Source: Candidatus Poribacteria bacterium (GTDB lineage Bacteria > Poribacteria > WGA-4E > WGA-3G). From it: 34,700 nucleotides of DNA. This document shows positions 16,132 to 23,925 of this stretch, one piece after another. Within the stretch, counting starts at the first letter, position 1. Each line of letters starts with the position of its first letter. A program made the translations under genes and the position numbers. Below the pieces are notes generated by a model. It did not search any database, had not been told where the DNA came from, and saw only the letters and a list, made by a program, of their open reading frames with translations. The stretch lies in NCBI GenBank assembly GCA_026706025.1, contig JAPOZO010000012.1:1-34700 (forward strand). Reading direction: 5' to 3'.

Positions 16132-16896
16132 TTAGAGTGAGAGAATTCCACCCTCAACAAGCATCGGGGCACCGGTCATGTACCTTGATTCATCGGAGGC
16201 TAAATAGACTGCTGCCCAGGCGATGTCTTCCGGTTCACCGATACCCAATGGATGCATCTCTTTGATTTCTTTGTTGATTGCTCCCGGGTCTGGTTGCTTG
16301 GATAGGAATTCTTGATAGAGTTCGGTGTTAATGGTGCCGGGACAGAGGCTATTGACACGGATGTTGTCCTCAGCATACCGAACCGCCATGCTCCGTGAGA
16401 GGTGTACCACAGCGGCTTTGGAGGAGGTATAGGCGGGGTGCATCGGAAACCCGACGTAGGCGGATTCACTCGCCATATTGATAATCGAACCGCCACCGGC
16501 TGCGCGCATCAGGGGAATGATAGCGCGGGACACGAGGTAGATGCTCTTTACATTGACAGCGTATTGGTGGTCCCAGTCTTCTTCGGAGATATCTTCTAAT
16601 TCACCTACGACAGCGATACCGGCGTTGTTGAACAGGACATTTGGATTGCCAAGTTCGGACGTGACCTGTACGACAGCACTTTCAATCTGCGCGGCATCGG
16701 TTACGTCACACTGGCAGAAAAGGGCGGTTCCACCGGAGGCTTGAATCTGTTGAGCAGTTTTTTCGCCGCGCTCGGCGTTGAGATCCCAGATCGCGACAGC
16801 TGCGCCTTCGCCCGCAAAAAGTTCTGCACTTTTCGCACCGATACCTCGTGCTGCACCCGTGATAATTGCGATTTTGTCCTTAAGTCGGTTAGCCAT
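16132..16896 (-). CDS. Short-chain dehydrogenase/reductase (SDR) family oxidoreductase
   Basis: A 254-residue classical SDR, the usual length. The nucleotide-binding GAARGIG is at 14-20, an acidic residue after the second strand (IWDLN, Asp38) suggests NAD rather than NADP, NNAG is at 90-93, the catalytic Ser is in MASESAYVG, and Tyr156-x-x-x-Lys160 (YTSSK) completes the active site. The C-terminal DESRYMTGAPMLVEGG is typical of the FabG-like branch. It would oxidise an alcohol or reduce a carbonyl; the substrate cannot be told. The start is 10 bases after the dienelactone hydrolase stop, without an obvious ribosome site, so translation is probably coupled. It is the last gene of the sigma-factor operon. 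Confidence 0.93.
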   Translation of the reverse strand: MANRLKDKIAIITGAARGIGAKSAELFAGEGAAVAIWDLNAERGEKTAQQIQASGGTALFCQCDVTDAAQIESAVVQVTSELGNPNVLFNNAGIAVVGELEDISEEDWDHQYAVNVKSIYLVSRAIIPLMRAAGGGSIINMASESAYVGFPMHPAYTSSKAAVVHLSRSMAVRYAEDNIRVNSLCPGTINTELYQEFLSKQPDPGAINKEIKEMHPLGIGEPEDIAWAAVYLASDESRYMTGAPMLVEGGILSL

Positions 16897-16906
16897 GTGT
16901 ATTCTT

Positions 16907-17716
16907 TTAGAGTCCTTGCAAGAGGGATACCCACCGTTCCCATGCGGCTTTAGTGGCAGATTTTTGCGCTTCGTTTGCTTCTTCTCCCATACCGCGTTTC
17001 AGGAAAGCATGACCGACGCCTTCGTAGATAACGGGTTCGTAGGTAACGTTTGCAGCATCTGCCGCTGCTTTCGTTGCATCAATTGTGGCATTGATACGGT
17101 TATCGCTCTCGCCGTAAAAGCCATATATTGGCACTGATATCTTGGGGACATCCTCTGCGGATACAGCACGACCATAGAATACGAAACCCGCAGCGATTGT
17201 ATCGGAATGGACAGCGTAGCTGAACGTTTGGCCACCACCCCAGCAGAACCCGGAAACAGCGACTTTATCGTTCGTTGAAGGGAGGTCTCGGACGTATTTC
17301 TGGACAGCGTCCAAATCTGATGCGACTTGAGAGGCGGGGAGCTCTCGAATAGCCCTTCGGACATCATCACCGGAGTCGAAGCTTTCTGTGCCGCCGCCAT
17401 CGGGTCCCATACCGGAAAGTAGGTCTGGGCAGATTGCGACGAACCCCTCAGCGGCGAGCCTATCCGCTACGAGGCGGATCCAATCGGTGAGTCCAAAAAT
17501 TTCGTGGATGACAATTATAGATGTTGCTGGCTCTTTCACCTCTGGATAAACAACAAACGCATTAATAACACGACCATTGGCGGCTGTGACTTTTACCCAT
17601 TCGCCGTGGCGAGGGGACTTTTCGAGTTCAGCCTTTTCATTGTCAGCACTTACATGACTGGCGAATAATATACCTGTAGCAACAATGCTTAACATGAGGA
17701 TATGGTATATTTGCAT
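16907..17716 (-). CDS. Exported dienelactone hydrolase family protein
   Basis: A 269-residue alpha/beta hydrolase. Signal peptide about 1-24 (LMLSIVATGILFASHVSA|D), so it acts outside the cytoplasm, unlike most dienelactone hydrolases. The catalytic triad is Cys158 in SGFCWGGG, Asp205 in GESDNR and His236 in GVGHAFLK; Glu72 in IHEIFG is the residue that usually interacts with the Cys. Reactions in this family include opening of lactones and ester hydrolysis; the substrate is unknown. It starts 9 bases after the RseB-like gene and ends 10 bases before the SDR gene, so it is inside the sigma-factor operon. Confidence 0.92.
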   Translation of the reverse strand: MQIYHILMLSIVATGILFASHVSADNEKAELEKSPRHGEWVKVTAANGRVINAFVVYPEVKEPATSIIVIHEIFGLTDWIRLVADRLAAEGFVAICPDLLSGMGPDGGGTESFDSGDDVRRAIRELPASQVASDLDAVQKYVRDLPSTNDKVAVSGFCWGGGQTFSYAVHSDTIAAGFVFYGRAVSAEDVPKISVPIYGFYGESDNRINATIDATKAAADAANVTYEPVIYEGVGHAFLKRGMGEEANEAQKSATKAAWERWVSLLQGL

Positions 17717-17725
17717 ACGTTCTCC

Positions 17726-18796
17726 TTACTTTTCTTTTTCTTTATGAATAACGGATTCCACAACCTTCTGCATTTCGGTAGTCGGTATCGCGCCGATTAG
17801 AAAGTAGTGAATTTTTGCGCCCGACCATCTGAAGGCGTCCGCCTCTCTGAACAGGCGTTTATACACAGTTGTCCCCGCAAGTTCAATTTCTTTTTCTTCT
17901 CCGCGATCTCTGTCCCTGATATGCGGTGGATCGCCCGTTTTTTCAAACAGCGTGAAATTTACCAATCCATCTGTATATTCGAGAAGAATTGAGTCGTTCT
18001 TCCTATTTTTAATAATACGAACATCCTTTAACTGGAACCCCGGTGGTAGGTACTCAGGTTGAGCGGGTTTGGTTTTTAACACTTTTTCCGCTTTGGCAAG
18101 TGAAATTGAAGAACTGCGCGGCGGTCGCGGTTTAATCTCCTTTTCAAAGACTTCCCATTTGCGTTGTACGGTGGCAGGATCAAAGCTAATTCGGGTATAA
18201 ACAAACATCTGGCGAAGTACCCCTTCAGCGTCAAGATCCTCCACCCGCAAGATAACGCCGTTTTCGCGTGCAAAGAAGATGCGTTTTGTGGGTCTGTCAG
18301 CAAATTTAGGTGTGATCGTTAGAATGTCGGTTTCATAATTTATTATTTTTTCTGTGGATGGCGATACTTCCAAGTTATAATTTTGGGCAATCAACTGGAT
18401 CTCTTTTTTCGGGAATGGATTTCTAATTTGTCGCCATTCGTTCCGGTCTCGAGTTCTTTCCCGACGGTCTCTGCGATTCTGGTTGTTGTCGTCTTGTCTG
18501 TTGTTGCCTCGGTGCTCGTTTCTGTCTTGCGAACCTTCAAGCGATGTCCGCTCGCCGACTACGGATAGCACCCTCCGATACGAAGCATCTGCAGATTGAT
18601 GAATGACCACCTCTTCAAAAGTGCGTGAGCCTCTTGAAGAACTAAACGTCTTCCAACGAACGCCCACATAACTGACTTTGCGCTCGGCTTCTGCAATGCG
18701 TTCAAGCGTACTGATGTCGGCGAAAAGTGTGTGCGGTGTCCAGAGGAAAAAGGTTAAAACTGCGGAATGAAGAACGAGATATTTATGGATTCGCAT
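17726..18796 (-). CDS. RseB-like sigma-E regulatory / lipoprotein-carrier-fold protein
   Basis: A 356-residue exported protein. Signal peptide about 1-27 (ending HTLFAD). Residues 30-240 resemble the N-terminal MucB/RseB domain, related to lipoprotein carriers (VSYVGVRWKTFSS, then IFFARENGVILRVEDLDAEG). The C-terminal part (about 255-350; YLPPGFQLKDVRIIKN, ILLEYTDGLVNFTLFE) resembles the small RseB C-terminal domain, the region that contacts the anti-sigma factor. In enterobacteria RseB senses lipid or lipopolysaccharide defects and protects RseA. An odd insert of about 35 residues (about 90-125) is almost only Arg, Asp, Asn and Gln and is likely disordered. It starts 31 bases after the anti-sigma gene, exactly where rseB would be expected. 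The start has an AGGTGA site. Confidence 0.82.
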   Translation of the reverse strand: MRIHKYLVLHSAVLTFFLWTPHTLFADISTLERIAEAERKVSYVGVRWKTFSSSRGSRTFEEVVIHQSADASYRRVLSVVGERTSLEGSQDRNEHRGNNRQDDNNQNRRDRRERTRDRNEWRQIRNPFPKKEIQLIAQNYNLEVSPSTEKIINYETDILTITPKFADRPTKRIFFARENGVILRVEDLDAEGVLRQMFVYTRISFDPATVQRKWEVFEKEIKPRPPRSSSISLAKAEKVLKTKPAQPEYLPPGFQLKDVRIIKNRKNDSILLEYTDGLVNFTLFEKTGDPPHIRDRDRGEEKEIELAGTTVYKRLFREADAFRWSGAKIHYFLIGAIPTTEMQKVVESVIHKEKEK

Positions 18797-18827
18797 AAAT
18801 TCACCTATTGGTTGCCTGGTGATTAAT

Positions 18828-19604
18828 TTAATCCCCTACATTTTCGAGATAGAGATCAAGAAACAGGTCAGCATCGTCAACAGTTCCCGTAATTGAGTTA
18901 TCGCCATCCGCTATTAACGTTGAATTGATCGGTTTGACGACATTCGACTTCAAAGGGTTGTCTTCGAGTTGTTCAGTATAAAGTCCGAAGTAGAGATCGA
19001 ATGTTTCTTCATACTGGGGTGCAGTCGGGGAAAAATAGAGTGCCCCCAAAATCAGCGCGAGCGTCAGGATACCGGTAGCCCCTGCTGTAACAGGACGGAA
19101 AAACCAGCGTCCAATATCGGGGAACCAGCGTCCAATATCCGATAACCATCCCGTGGACGTGGATTCCTCTGCCTGTACATCTGCTGTTTGTTGGCGTATT
19201 TTTGCCATCACTGTATCATGAATGGACGCTGGCGCGGGTTGTTCAAGTCTATTAACCTGCTCGCGATTTTCGCGGAACGCTGACAGCATTTCGGAACATT
19301 CGTCGCAGGCGTGGAGATGCGTCTCAATCCGCTGACGCATAGCAGGCGCTAACTCGTCGTCTAAATAGGCTGATAATTCATCTTGGAACTGTGTGTGTAT
19401 TTTTGCCATCACAGCGTCTTTAAGCGTCGAGGGTGCCGGATGCGCGAAGACTGTGATCATCTGGCGATTCTCTTCAAACGCCGACAGCATTTCAGAACAC
19501 TCACTACAGGAACGGAGATGTGTTTCAATCTGTTCGCGTCTGCTTGGCGTTAATTCGTTATCTAAATAGGCTGATAGTTCGTCTTGAATGCGTTTGTGAT
19601 TCAT
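18828..19604 (-). CDS. Anti-sigma factor with two tandem zinc-finger (ZAS) domains
   Basis: A 258-residue single-pass membrane protein. Two near-identical zinc-binding anti-sigma domains follow each other: residues 7-70 with His29, Cys33, Cys36, and residues 74-140 with His96, Cys100, Cys103. Both share QDELSAYLD and CSEMLSAF. A short linker contains DIGRWFPDIGRWFF, a seven-residue duplication. One transmembrane helix lies at about 172-191. The C-terminal part of about 65 residues should be outside and ends with an acidic stretch (DGDNSITGTVDDADLFLDLY). It would hold the ECF sigma factor encoded 31 bases upstream in check until signalled, with the RseB-like protein downstream as a regulator. 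Doubling of the zinc domain is unusual and looks recent. Confidence 0.9.
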   Translation of the reverse strand: MNHKRIQDELSAYLDNELTPSRREQIETHLRSCSECSEMLSAFEENRQMITVFAHPAPSTLKDAVMAKIHTQFQDELSAYLDDELAPAMRQRIETHLHACDECSEMLSAFRENREQVNRLEQPAPASIHDTVMAKIRQQTADVQAEESTSTGWLSDIGRWFPDIGRWFFRPVTAGATGILTLALILGALYFSPTAPQYEETFDLYFGLYTEQLEDNPLKSNVVKPINSTLIADGDNSITGTVDDADLFLDLYLENVGD

Positions 19605-19635
19605 ATCTTTAATCGAGGATAGCGGTAAGGATCGT

Positions 19636-20256
19636 TTACCACTCGACTCGCTCCAGTTCTTTTTTTAACGCTTTCCGTGCTTCATGTAAACGGGATTTGA
19701 CCCGACCAAGTGTGCATCCTAAGATTTCTGCTATTTCTTCATAAGCCATATCTCGCAGTTCTCTTAGCACCAGAATTTCTCTATAACTGGGTTTGAGTTT
19801 TGCGAGAGCGGCGTGGACAATCTCTTTTTCCTCGGTGCGGAGTGCTTCTTCTTCAGGTGTTACCGTGTCCAAAGGCACCCAGGGTTGTGAATCGTCGATC
19901 TCTGTAGGGTCAGTTTTTCGACGTTGGTACTGGTCAATATGGTTAAGACATTTGTTTTTAACGATGCGGTAAAGCCATGTAGAGAATCGGGAACGGAATT
20001 GAAATTTCCCAATATTTTCCCATGCAGAGACAAACGCATCTTGTGCTACATCTTCGGCGTCTTGGTGATGACCGAGCATGCCGTAAGCGATATTATAGAC
20101 CCAATGTTGATATTGAATGATGAGGGTACCCATCGCATCAGCATCGCCATTTTGACAACGCAAAACAATCTCACGTTCTTGTGTGAGATCCAATTCTTCA
20201 GTTTTGCCCATCTCTGAATTGGTTTCCATAGTAGCTGCAGGAGTTGCGAGGGACAT
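19636..20256 (-). CDS. RNA polymerase sigma factor, RpoE-like ECF
   Basis: About 206 residues. Region 2 is about residues 35-105 (GTLIIQYQHWVYNIAYGMLG, AEDVAQDAFVSAW, FSTWLYRIVKN) and region 4 about 150-200 (LKPSYREILVLRELRDMAYE, then EILGCTLGRVKSRLHEARK). This is the pattern of RpoE/SigW-type ECF factors that answer envelope stress. I chose ATG at 20256 because GGAGAG lies just upstream; the alternative TTG at 20268 lacks a ribosome site. It is the first gene of a compact operon: sigma, anti-sigma, RseB-like, dienelactone hydrolase, SDR. Autoregulation is likely by family habit, but I cannot pick out its promoter. Confidence 0.94.
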   Translation of the reverse strand: MSLATPAATMETNSEMGKTEELDLTQEREIVLRCQNGDADAMGTLIIQYQHWVYNIAYGMLGHHQDAEDVAQDAFVSAWENIGKFQFRSRFSTWLYRIVKNKCLNHIDQYQRRKTDPTEIDDSQPWVPLDTVTPEEEALRTEEKEIVHAALAKLKPSYREILVLRELRDMAYEEIAEILGCTLGRVKSRLHEARKALKKELERVEW

Positions 20257-20302
20257 ACTTCTCTCCAAACTACAAAGGTAAAGAAAGTACTTAGTTTAAC
20301 TC

Positions 20303-20371
20303 AGAGCCATTCAATTCTCGGATAATCCTGAAATTTGCTTGAAGGAAGCGGATTCCCAACGAAATGGCTCT
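20303..20371. repeat. Inverted repeat upstream of the sigma gene, possible small element
   Basis: AGAGCCATT (20303-20311) and AATGGCTCT (20363-20371) are perfect 9-bp inverted repeats 51 bases apart. The left end, CAGAGCCATTCAAT, matches the CAGGGTCATTCAAT end of the element at 4441 at 12 of 14 positions. A short degraded relative of that element is possible; alternatively this is an operator-like site for the sigma operon. Confidence 0.4.
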
Positions 20372-20415
20372 CTTACTTAATATAGACATACAACAAAACA
20401 AAAGGTTCGTTAGTT

Positions 20416-22860
20416 TTATTTAAGCACGTTTTCTTTACCGGGTGTAGTTTGGACCGGTTTGAGTTTGCCACTACCATTCGGCGATCTACCGAGCGCAACA
20501 TCCTTCTCCTGTTTTTCAAACGTCACTATATCAAGCACCTGATTGCCACGCGTATCGGTATCAACGAGCATTACAGTTTCACCATTGCGAGACAACTTAA
20601 AGTTGGCATGGAGCCCTGCTTCTGCTTTACCATCTTCATCCAACCACACAAGAAGATAGCCGTGTGCGGGGATCAAGGTGTCCTCTGGGAATGTCCATTT
20701 TTTGATGTTGTCAATTTTATCTGTCAAATACATTCCAGCGAGGTTCACTGTGTTGTCGCTGAGATTGTGGAGTTCAAGCCAGTCTTCGTATTGTCCTTGT
20801 GGGTCAGCGATGCTCTTGGTATTGAATGCCATCAATTCGTTAATGACGACAGGGCTGTCTTTTACAACAGGAACACCGACCTGATATTGTGCGGCTCCCT
20901 GTTCGGCACGTGCTGGTGAAAACGCAGTCGTGCCGTGGGTCTTCACTGCATTTGCTTCAACATAATAGTAGACTGTTGTGTTTGCTGGGAAAGCCGGAAT
21001 CTGTCCAACAAAACTATCCTTTTCCCTTGTCATCATCACCTGATTAAAAACAGCATACCGATCATCATTATAATACAAGAAAACCGCATCAGCTGCAACT
21101 GATTTATCGAGTGTCGCTTTAACCGAGACAGGCTGATTGGCTACAGGTGGAGATCCGGATCCGATTTCGATGGAGATAATTTTGGGAACCGGTCTGTTGA
21201 TCTCTGGATGATTGCGTAGATATTCACGGCGTTCGTTGACAAAACGCTTGAGGTCAGCAGGGGCGCCGGTCACAAATTCTTGGTATCCGTACAACTTCTT
21301 ATCGTCTTGTTGTACTTCTGTATCAATGAGGGTCTGGTATTCTTTGATAATTGGTTCCAACACTTCCCAATCAAGCCATTCATCTACAACGGTCCGGACA
21401 TGTGCGAGATAACGGGCGCGCCACTCTGGGTTTGAGAGCAATCGGTTGATAAGTGGACGCGCAGCATTATCTTCATGCGCGACAGGGGATACCATTCCGT
21501 TTTCCAAATCCCCCCATGACCAACCACCGGGACCTCCGCCACCAGGACCTCCACGCCCCGATCGACCGAATCTTAGGCTTTCATTGTTATCATGCGGTAT
21601 GAGGTAAAACCTGCTGTTGACATCTTGGTAGATAGCGTAATCGCCGCCTTTATGAATGTAGCCATCATCATCCATAAAGACGTTTGAAACAGCGATCTGC
21701 CACGACACCTGATCAATGTTGAGCATGGATGGAAGTTTTTCCATAAGTTCTGCGTCAGAGGTTGTTTCATCAAGCATTTTGCAGAGAGCGATGAGATCTT
21801 CCCAAGGGTTTTCAACGTTGCTGGTTTTGAGTTGATACGTTTCCTGATACGCTGCCGGATCGTCGCCTGCATAGACCAAGGCACCCCCTCTCCCGGGCCC
21901 TACTTTCCAGCGGATACCGTCTTTTGTGCCGAACCACTCGGCAAGGAAATCTTTATTGTATTGTTGAAGATTGATATAGACCCCCCAATTTTCACCGTTG
22001 ATAACGAGTTTCACAAGGTTCGTTTTCATCGCAGGGATGTAGTCGCGCGCGATGCGATTGTAGAGCACTTCACGGAGAAAAGAGCCATCGACATGTCCGT
22101 TCAGGAGGTTAAGGGTTTTGTATCCGTAGAGGCGTTGCCCATCTTCGCCGTAATCGACAGCGATGTTGAACGATTTTTTTTCTGACTGCACCGTAAAGTA
22201 GGAAGAGGTACCGCGAAAGTGGACACCGACATCGGAGTAGACCTTCCCATCAACAATAAGATCGGCAGGCACCTCAACATCCGTGCGGTAAAATGCATTC
22301 ATCTGTTCGGACCAATCTTTATGGTGGAATCGGAGATAGAGGGTACGGAGTGTTTCAGCGTCGTAGAGTGGCGGTGAACCTTCTGGCACAGAAGTGAGGC
22401 TTGTCTGAACATCGCTCTGAACACTGTTGTGCAAATTCTCCTCGTCCAGTGGTGTAATAGTGCCACCGCCGCGAGTCTCCAGGGCGGCTTGTCGTTCAGC
22501 ACCGGTTAATTTTCCGTCTTTATCTGTATCAAACTTATCGACTATTTTTTCAGGGGGTCGCGGTCCACGGCGTCCACCACCAAATGGCGGCATTCCACCG
22601 GGGTTTCTACCAAAGGGGGCGTTGGTTTGCATCTTCTCAATCTCTTCGCGGCTGAATTTGTCCCCTGTAAACGCTTCTAAACCTGTGACTCGGAGTCTGA
22701 GGTCATCTTCTTCATTGCTCAGTTTACCGTCTCCATTGAGGTCAAACCGTTTCTGTTCATCTGTAAGTTTTGACGATTGTTGATTGTCTTGAGCACTGGT
22801 GTGCATCGTCCAACCGATAGCGATTAGCATAAGAAGTATTATTATTTTAAAATGTTTCAT
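20416..22860 (-). CDS. CotH kinase family protein with EF-hands and lamin-tail domain
   Basis: An 814-residue exported protein. Signal peptide about 1-23 (ending TSAQ). Two EF-hand loops lie near the start (FDLNGDGKLSNEE about 39-51; FDTDKDGKLTGAE about 110-122), suggesting calcium binding, separated by a Gly/Pro-rich segment. The CotH core spans about 165-570 with VGVHFRGTSSY, KKSFNI and the characteristic IPHDNNESLRFG; CotH proteins are secreted protein kinases in spore formers and occur in many non-sporulating bacteria. The core contains an extra Gly-rich loop (GRGGPGGGGPGGW). A beta domain (about 570-665) and a lamin-tail domain (about 675-795; VVINELMAFN, YEDWLELHNLSDNTVNLAG) close the protein. 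AAGGAG precedes the ATG. The DUF4956 gene upstream on the same strand is a common neighbour of CotH genes. Confidence 0.93.
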   Translation of the reverse strand: MKHFKIIILLMLIAIGWTMHTSAQDNQQSSKLTDEQKRFDLNGDGKLSNEEDDLRLRVTGLEAFTGDKFSREEIEKMQTNAPFGRNPGGMPPFGGGRRGPRPPEKIVDKFDTDKDGKLTGAERQAALETRGGGTITPLDEENLHNSVQSDVQTSLTSVPEGSPPLYDAETLRTLYLRFHHKDWSEQMNAFYRTDVEVPADLIVDGKVYSDVGVHFRGTSSYFTVQSEKKSFNIAVDYGEDGQRLYGYKTLNLLNGHVDGSFLREVLYNRIARDYIPAMKTNLVKLVINGENWGVYINLQQYNKDFLAEWFGTKDGIRWKVGPGRGGALVYAGDDPAAYQETYQLKTSNVENPWEDLIALCKMLDETTSDAELMEKLPSMLNIDQVSWQIAVSNVFMDDDGYIHKGGDYAIYQDVNSRFYLIPHDNNESLRFGRSGRGGPGGGGPGGWSWGDLENGMVSPVAHEDNAARPLINRLLSNPEWRARYLAHVRTVVDEWLDWEVLEPIIKEYQTLIDTEVQQDDKKLYGYQEFVTGAPADLKRFVNERREYLRNHPEINRPVPKIISIEIGSGSPPVANQPVSVKATLDKSVAADAVFLYYNDDRYAVFNQVMMTREKDSFVGQIPAFPANTTVYYYVEANAVKTHGTTAFSPARAEQGAAQYQVGVPVVKDSPVVINELMAFNTKSIADPQGQYEDWLELHNLSDNTVNLAGMYLTDKIDNIKKWTFPEDTLIPAHGYLLVWLDEDGKAEAGLHANFKLSRNGETVMLVDTDTRGNQVLDIVTFEKQEKDVALGRSPNGSGKLKPVQTTPGKENVLK

Positions 22861-22876
22861 TGTATTCTCCTTTTTG

Positions 22877-23053
22877 GGACTTACGGAAAATTAAGGGATT
22901 ACGTCTATCATCATACGGCGGGTGCGGTTAGGAATTCAGATCGCAAATGTAAAGTATTCTCACTGCGAAGCAACATTTGGTTTTCGCGTGTGGGAACCCA
23001 AATTTGGGTGCGTACACCGCAAAACCTCGCCTACAAGGGAGTTGCGTGAGTCC
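22877..23053. mobile_element. Degenerate small element related to the GGACTTACGC type
   Basis: The 177-bp stretch begins GGACTTACGG (22877-22886) and ends TGCGTGAGTCC (23043-23053), 8 of 10 matching as inverted repeats and close to the ends of the 175-bp element at 15872. The interior is different. It contains a perfect 14-bp palindrome ACCCAAATTTGGGT (22996-23009) and the GGTGCGGTTAGGAA arm also seen at 9427. It fills most of the gap between DUF4956 and CotH and may separate them transcriptionally. Confidence 0.45.
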
Positions 23054-23112
23054 TATTAATCTTAAGACTTGTTTCGTGTAGAGAAGTTCGGATTTTCCGT
23101 GGTGGCTGTGTT

Positions 23113-23772
23113 TTATTCTTTATCCATTTTCACTTCTGTGAGATTTTCAATCTGCGAGAGTTCCTTAAAAAAGGTGAGCCACTCTTGCGGGTTCACTAAT
23201 TTGACCCTGAAGGTCAGTTCAACCACCTGCGATTTTTTGATCCGTTTTTCAACTAAACGTTCGTAAATCAAGTGTTTGTCGAAAACAGGACGGTAGACAG
23301 TTTCAAAGTTCCGATCGGGTGGCAGACAGAATTCTAAACTAAATTCGTTATCGTTCCCAAAGCGTTGATGCCAATGGTACATGCAGAGGATAATGATACC
23401 GATGAGGAATGTTGCCAGAATCGCGACAGATGGATTACCAGCACCGACCGCCATACCAACCGCTAAGGCATAAAAAACAAAACCGATATCCCGGGGGTCT
23501 TGGATAGCAGTACGGAACCGAATAATGGACAGTGCACCGACTAAACTAAACGCCCGTGCGATGCTGTCCCCGATGATCACCATCACGACAGAAATCAACA
23601 TACATAGGATGATGAGTGTGTCGGTAAACGATTTTTGTGGGACTTTAGCGTGTGTCCATTGATAGATGTTGACGATAAAAATGCTCAGTGCGAACGAAAG
23701 TAACAACCTAAGCGCATCAGTACCAAGTGTTACAAGCGGCGGTATCGTTAAAAAATCAAATAATGTGTTCAT
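23113..23772 (-). CDS. DUF4956 domain-containing membrane protein
   Basis: About 219 residues. Three to four hydrophobic segments occupy the first 140 residues (LLLSFALSIFIVNIYQW, LIILCMLISVVMVIIGDSI, FVFYALAVGMAVGAGN, AILATFLIGIIILCMYHW), with the conserved loop SLVGALSIIRFRTAIQDPRDIGF cut by the membrane. A cytoplasmic tail of about 80 residues follows. This is the DUF4956 pattern. Such genes are usually found next to a VTC-type polyphosphate polymerase and CotH; only CotH is present here. The biochemical role is unknown. ATG at 23772 is preferred over TTG at 23784, though neither has a well-spaced ribosome site. Confidence 0.85.
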   Translation of the reverse strand: MNTLFDFLTIPPLVTLGTDALRLLLSFALSIFIVNIYQWTHAKVPQKSFTDTLIILCMLISVVMVIIGDSIARAFSLVGALSIIRFRTAIQDPRDIGFVFYALAVGMAVGAGNPSVAILATFLIGIIILCMYHWHQRFGNDNEFSLEFCLPPDRNFETVYRPVFDKHLIYERLVEKRIKKSQVVELTFRVKLVNPQEWLTFFKELSQIENLTEVKMDKE

Positions 23773-23807
23773 TCCTGTTGCCAATGAGAGATTTGTACAA
23801 GTAGTTT

Positions 23808-23834
23808 ACCACAATTACCACAATTACCACAATT
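23808..23834. repeat. Three tandem copies of ACCACAATT
   Basis: The 9-bp unit is repeated three times exactly (23808-23816, 23817-23825, 23826-23834), just upstream of the DUF4956 gene. Copy-number change here could alter promoter spacing, but no promoter boxes are evident. Confidence 0.85.
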
Positions 23835-23925
23835 AGACAAACTTGTATATAAATTGTTGAAAAATTGTGTTAAAGGTAGATTGATACAGTTGTTCGGGTG
23901 GGTTCCTTGAGGATTCTATCCTATT

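Noticed and set aside
23785-23925. Possible regulatory RNA around the ACCACAATT repeats
   Set aside because: Only a tandem repeat and a weak inverted pair (TACAAGT/ACTTGTA) are visible; nothing indicates a transcript.
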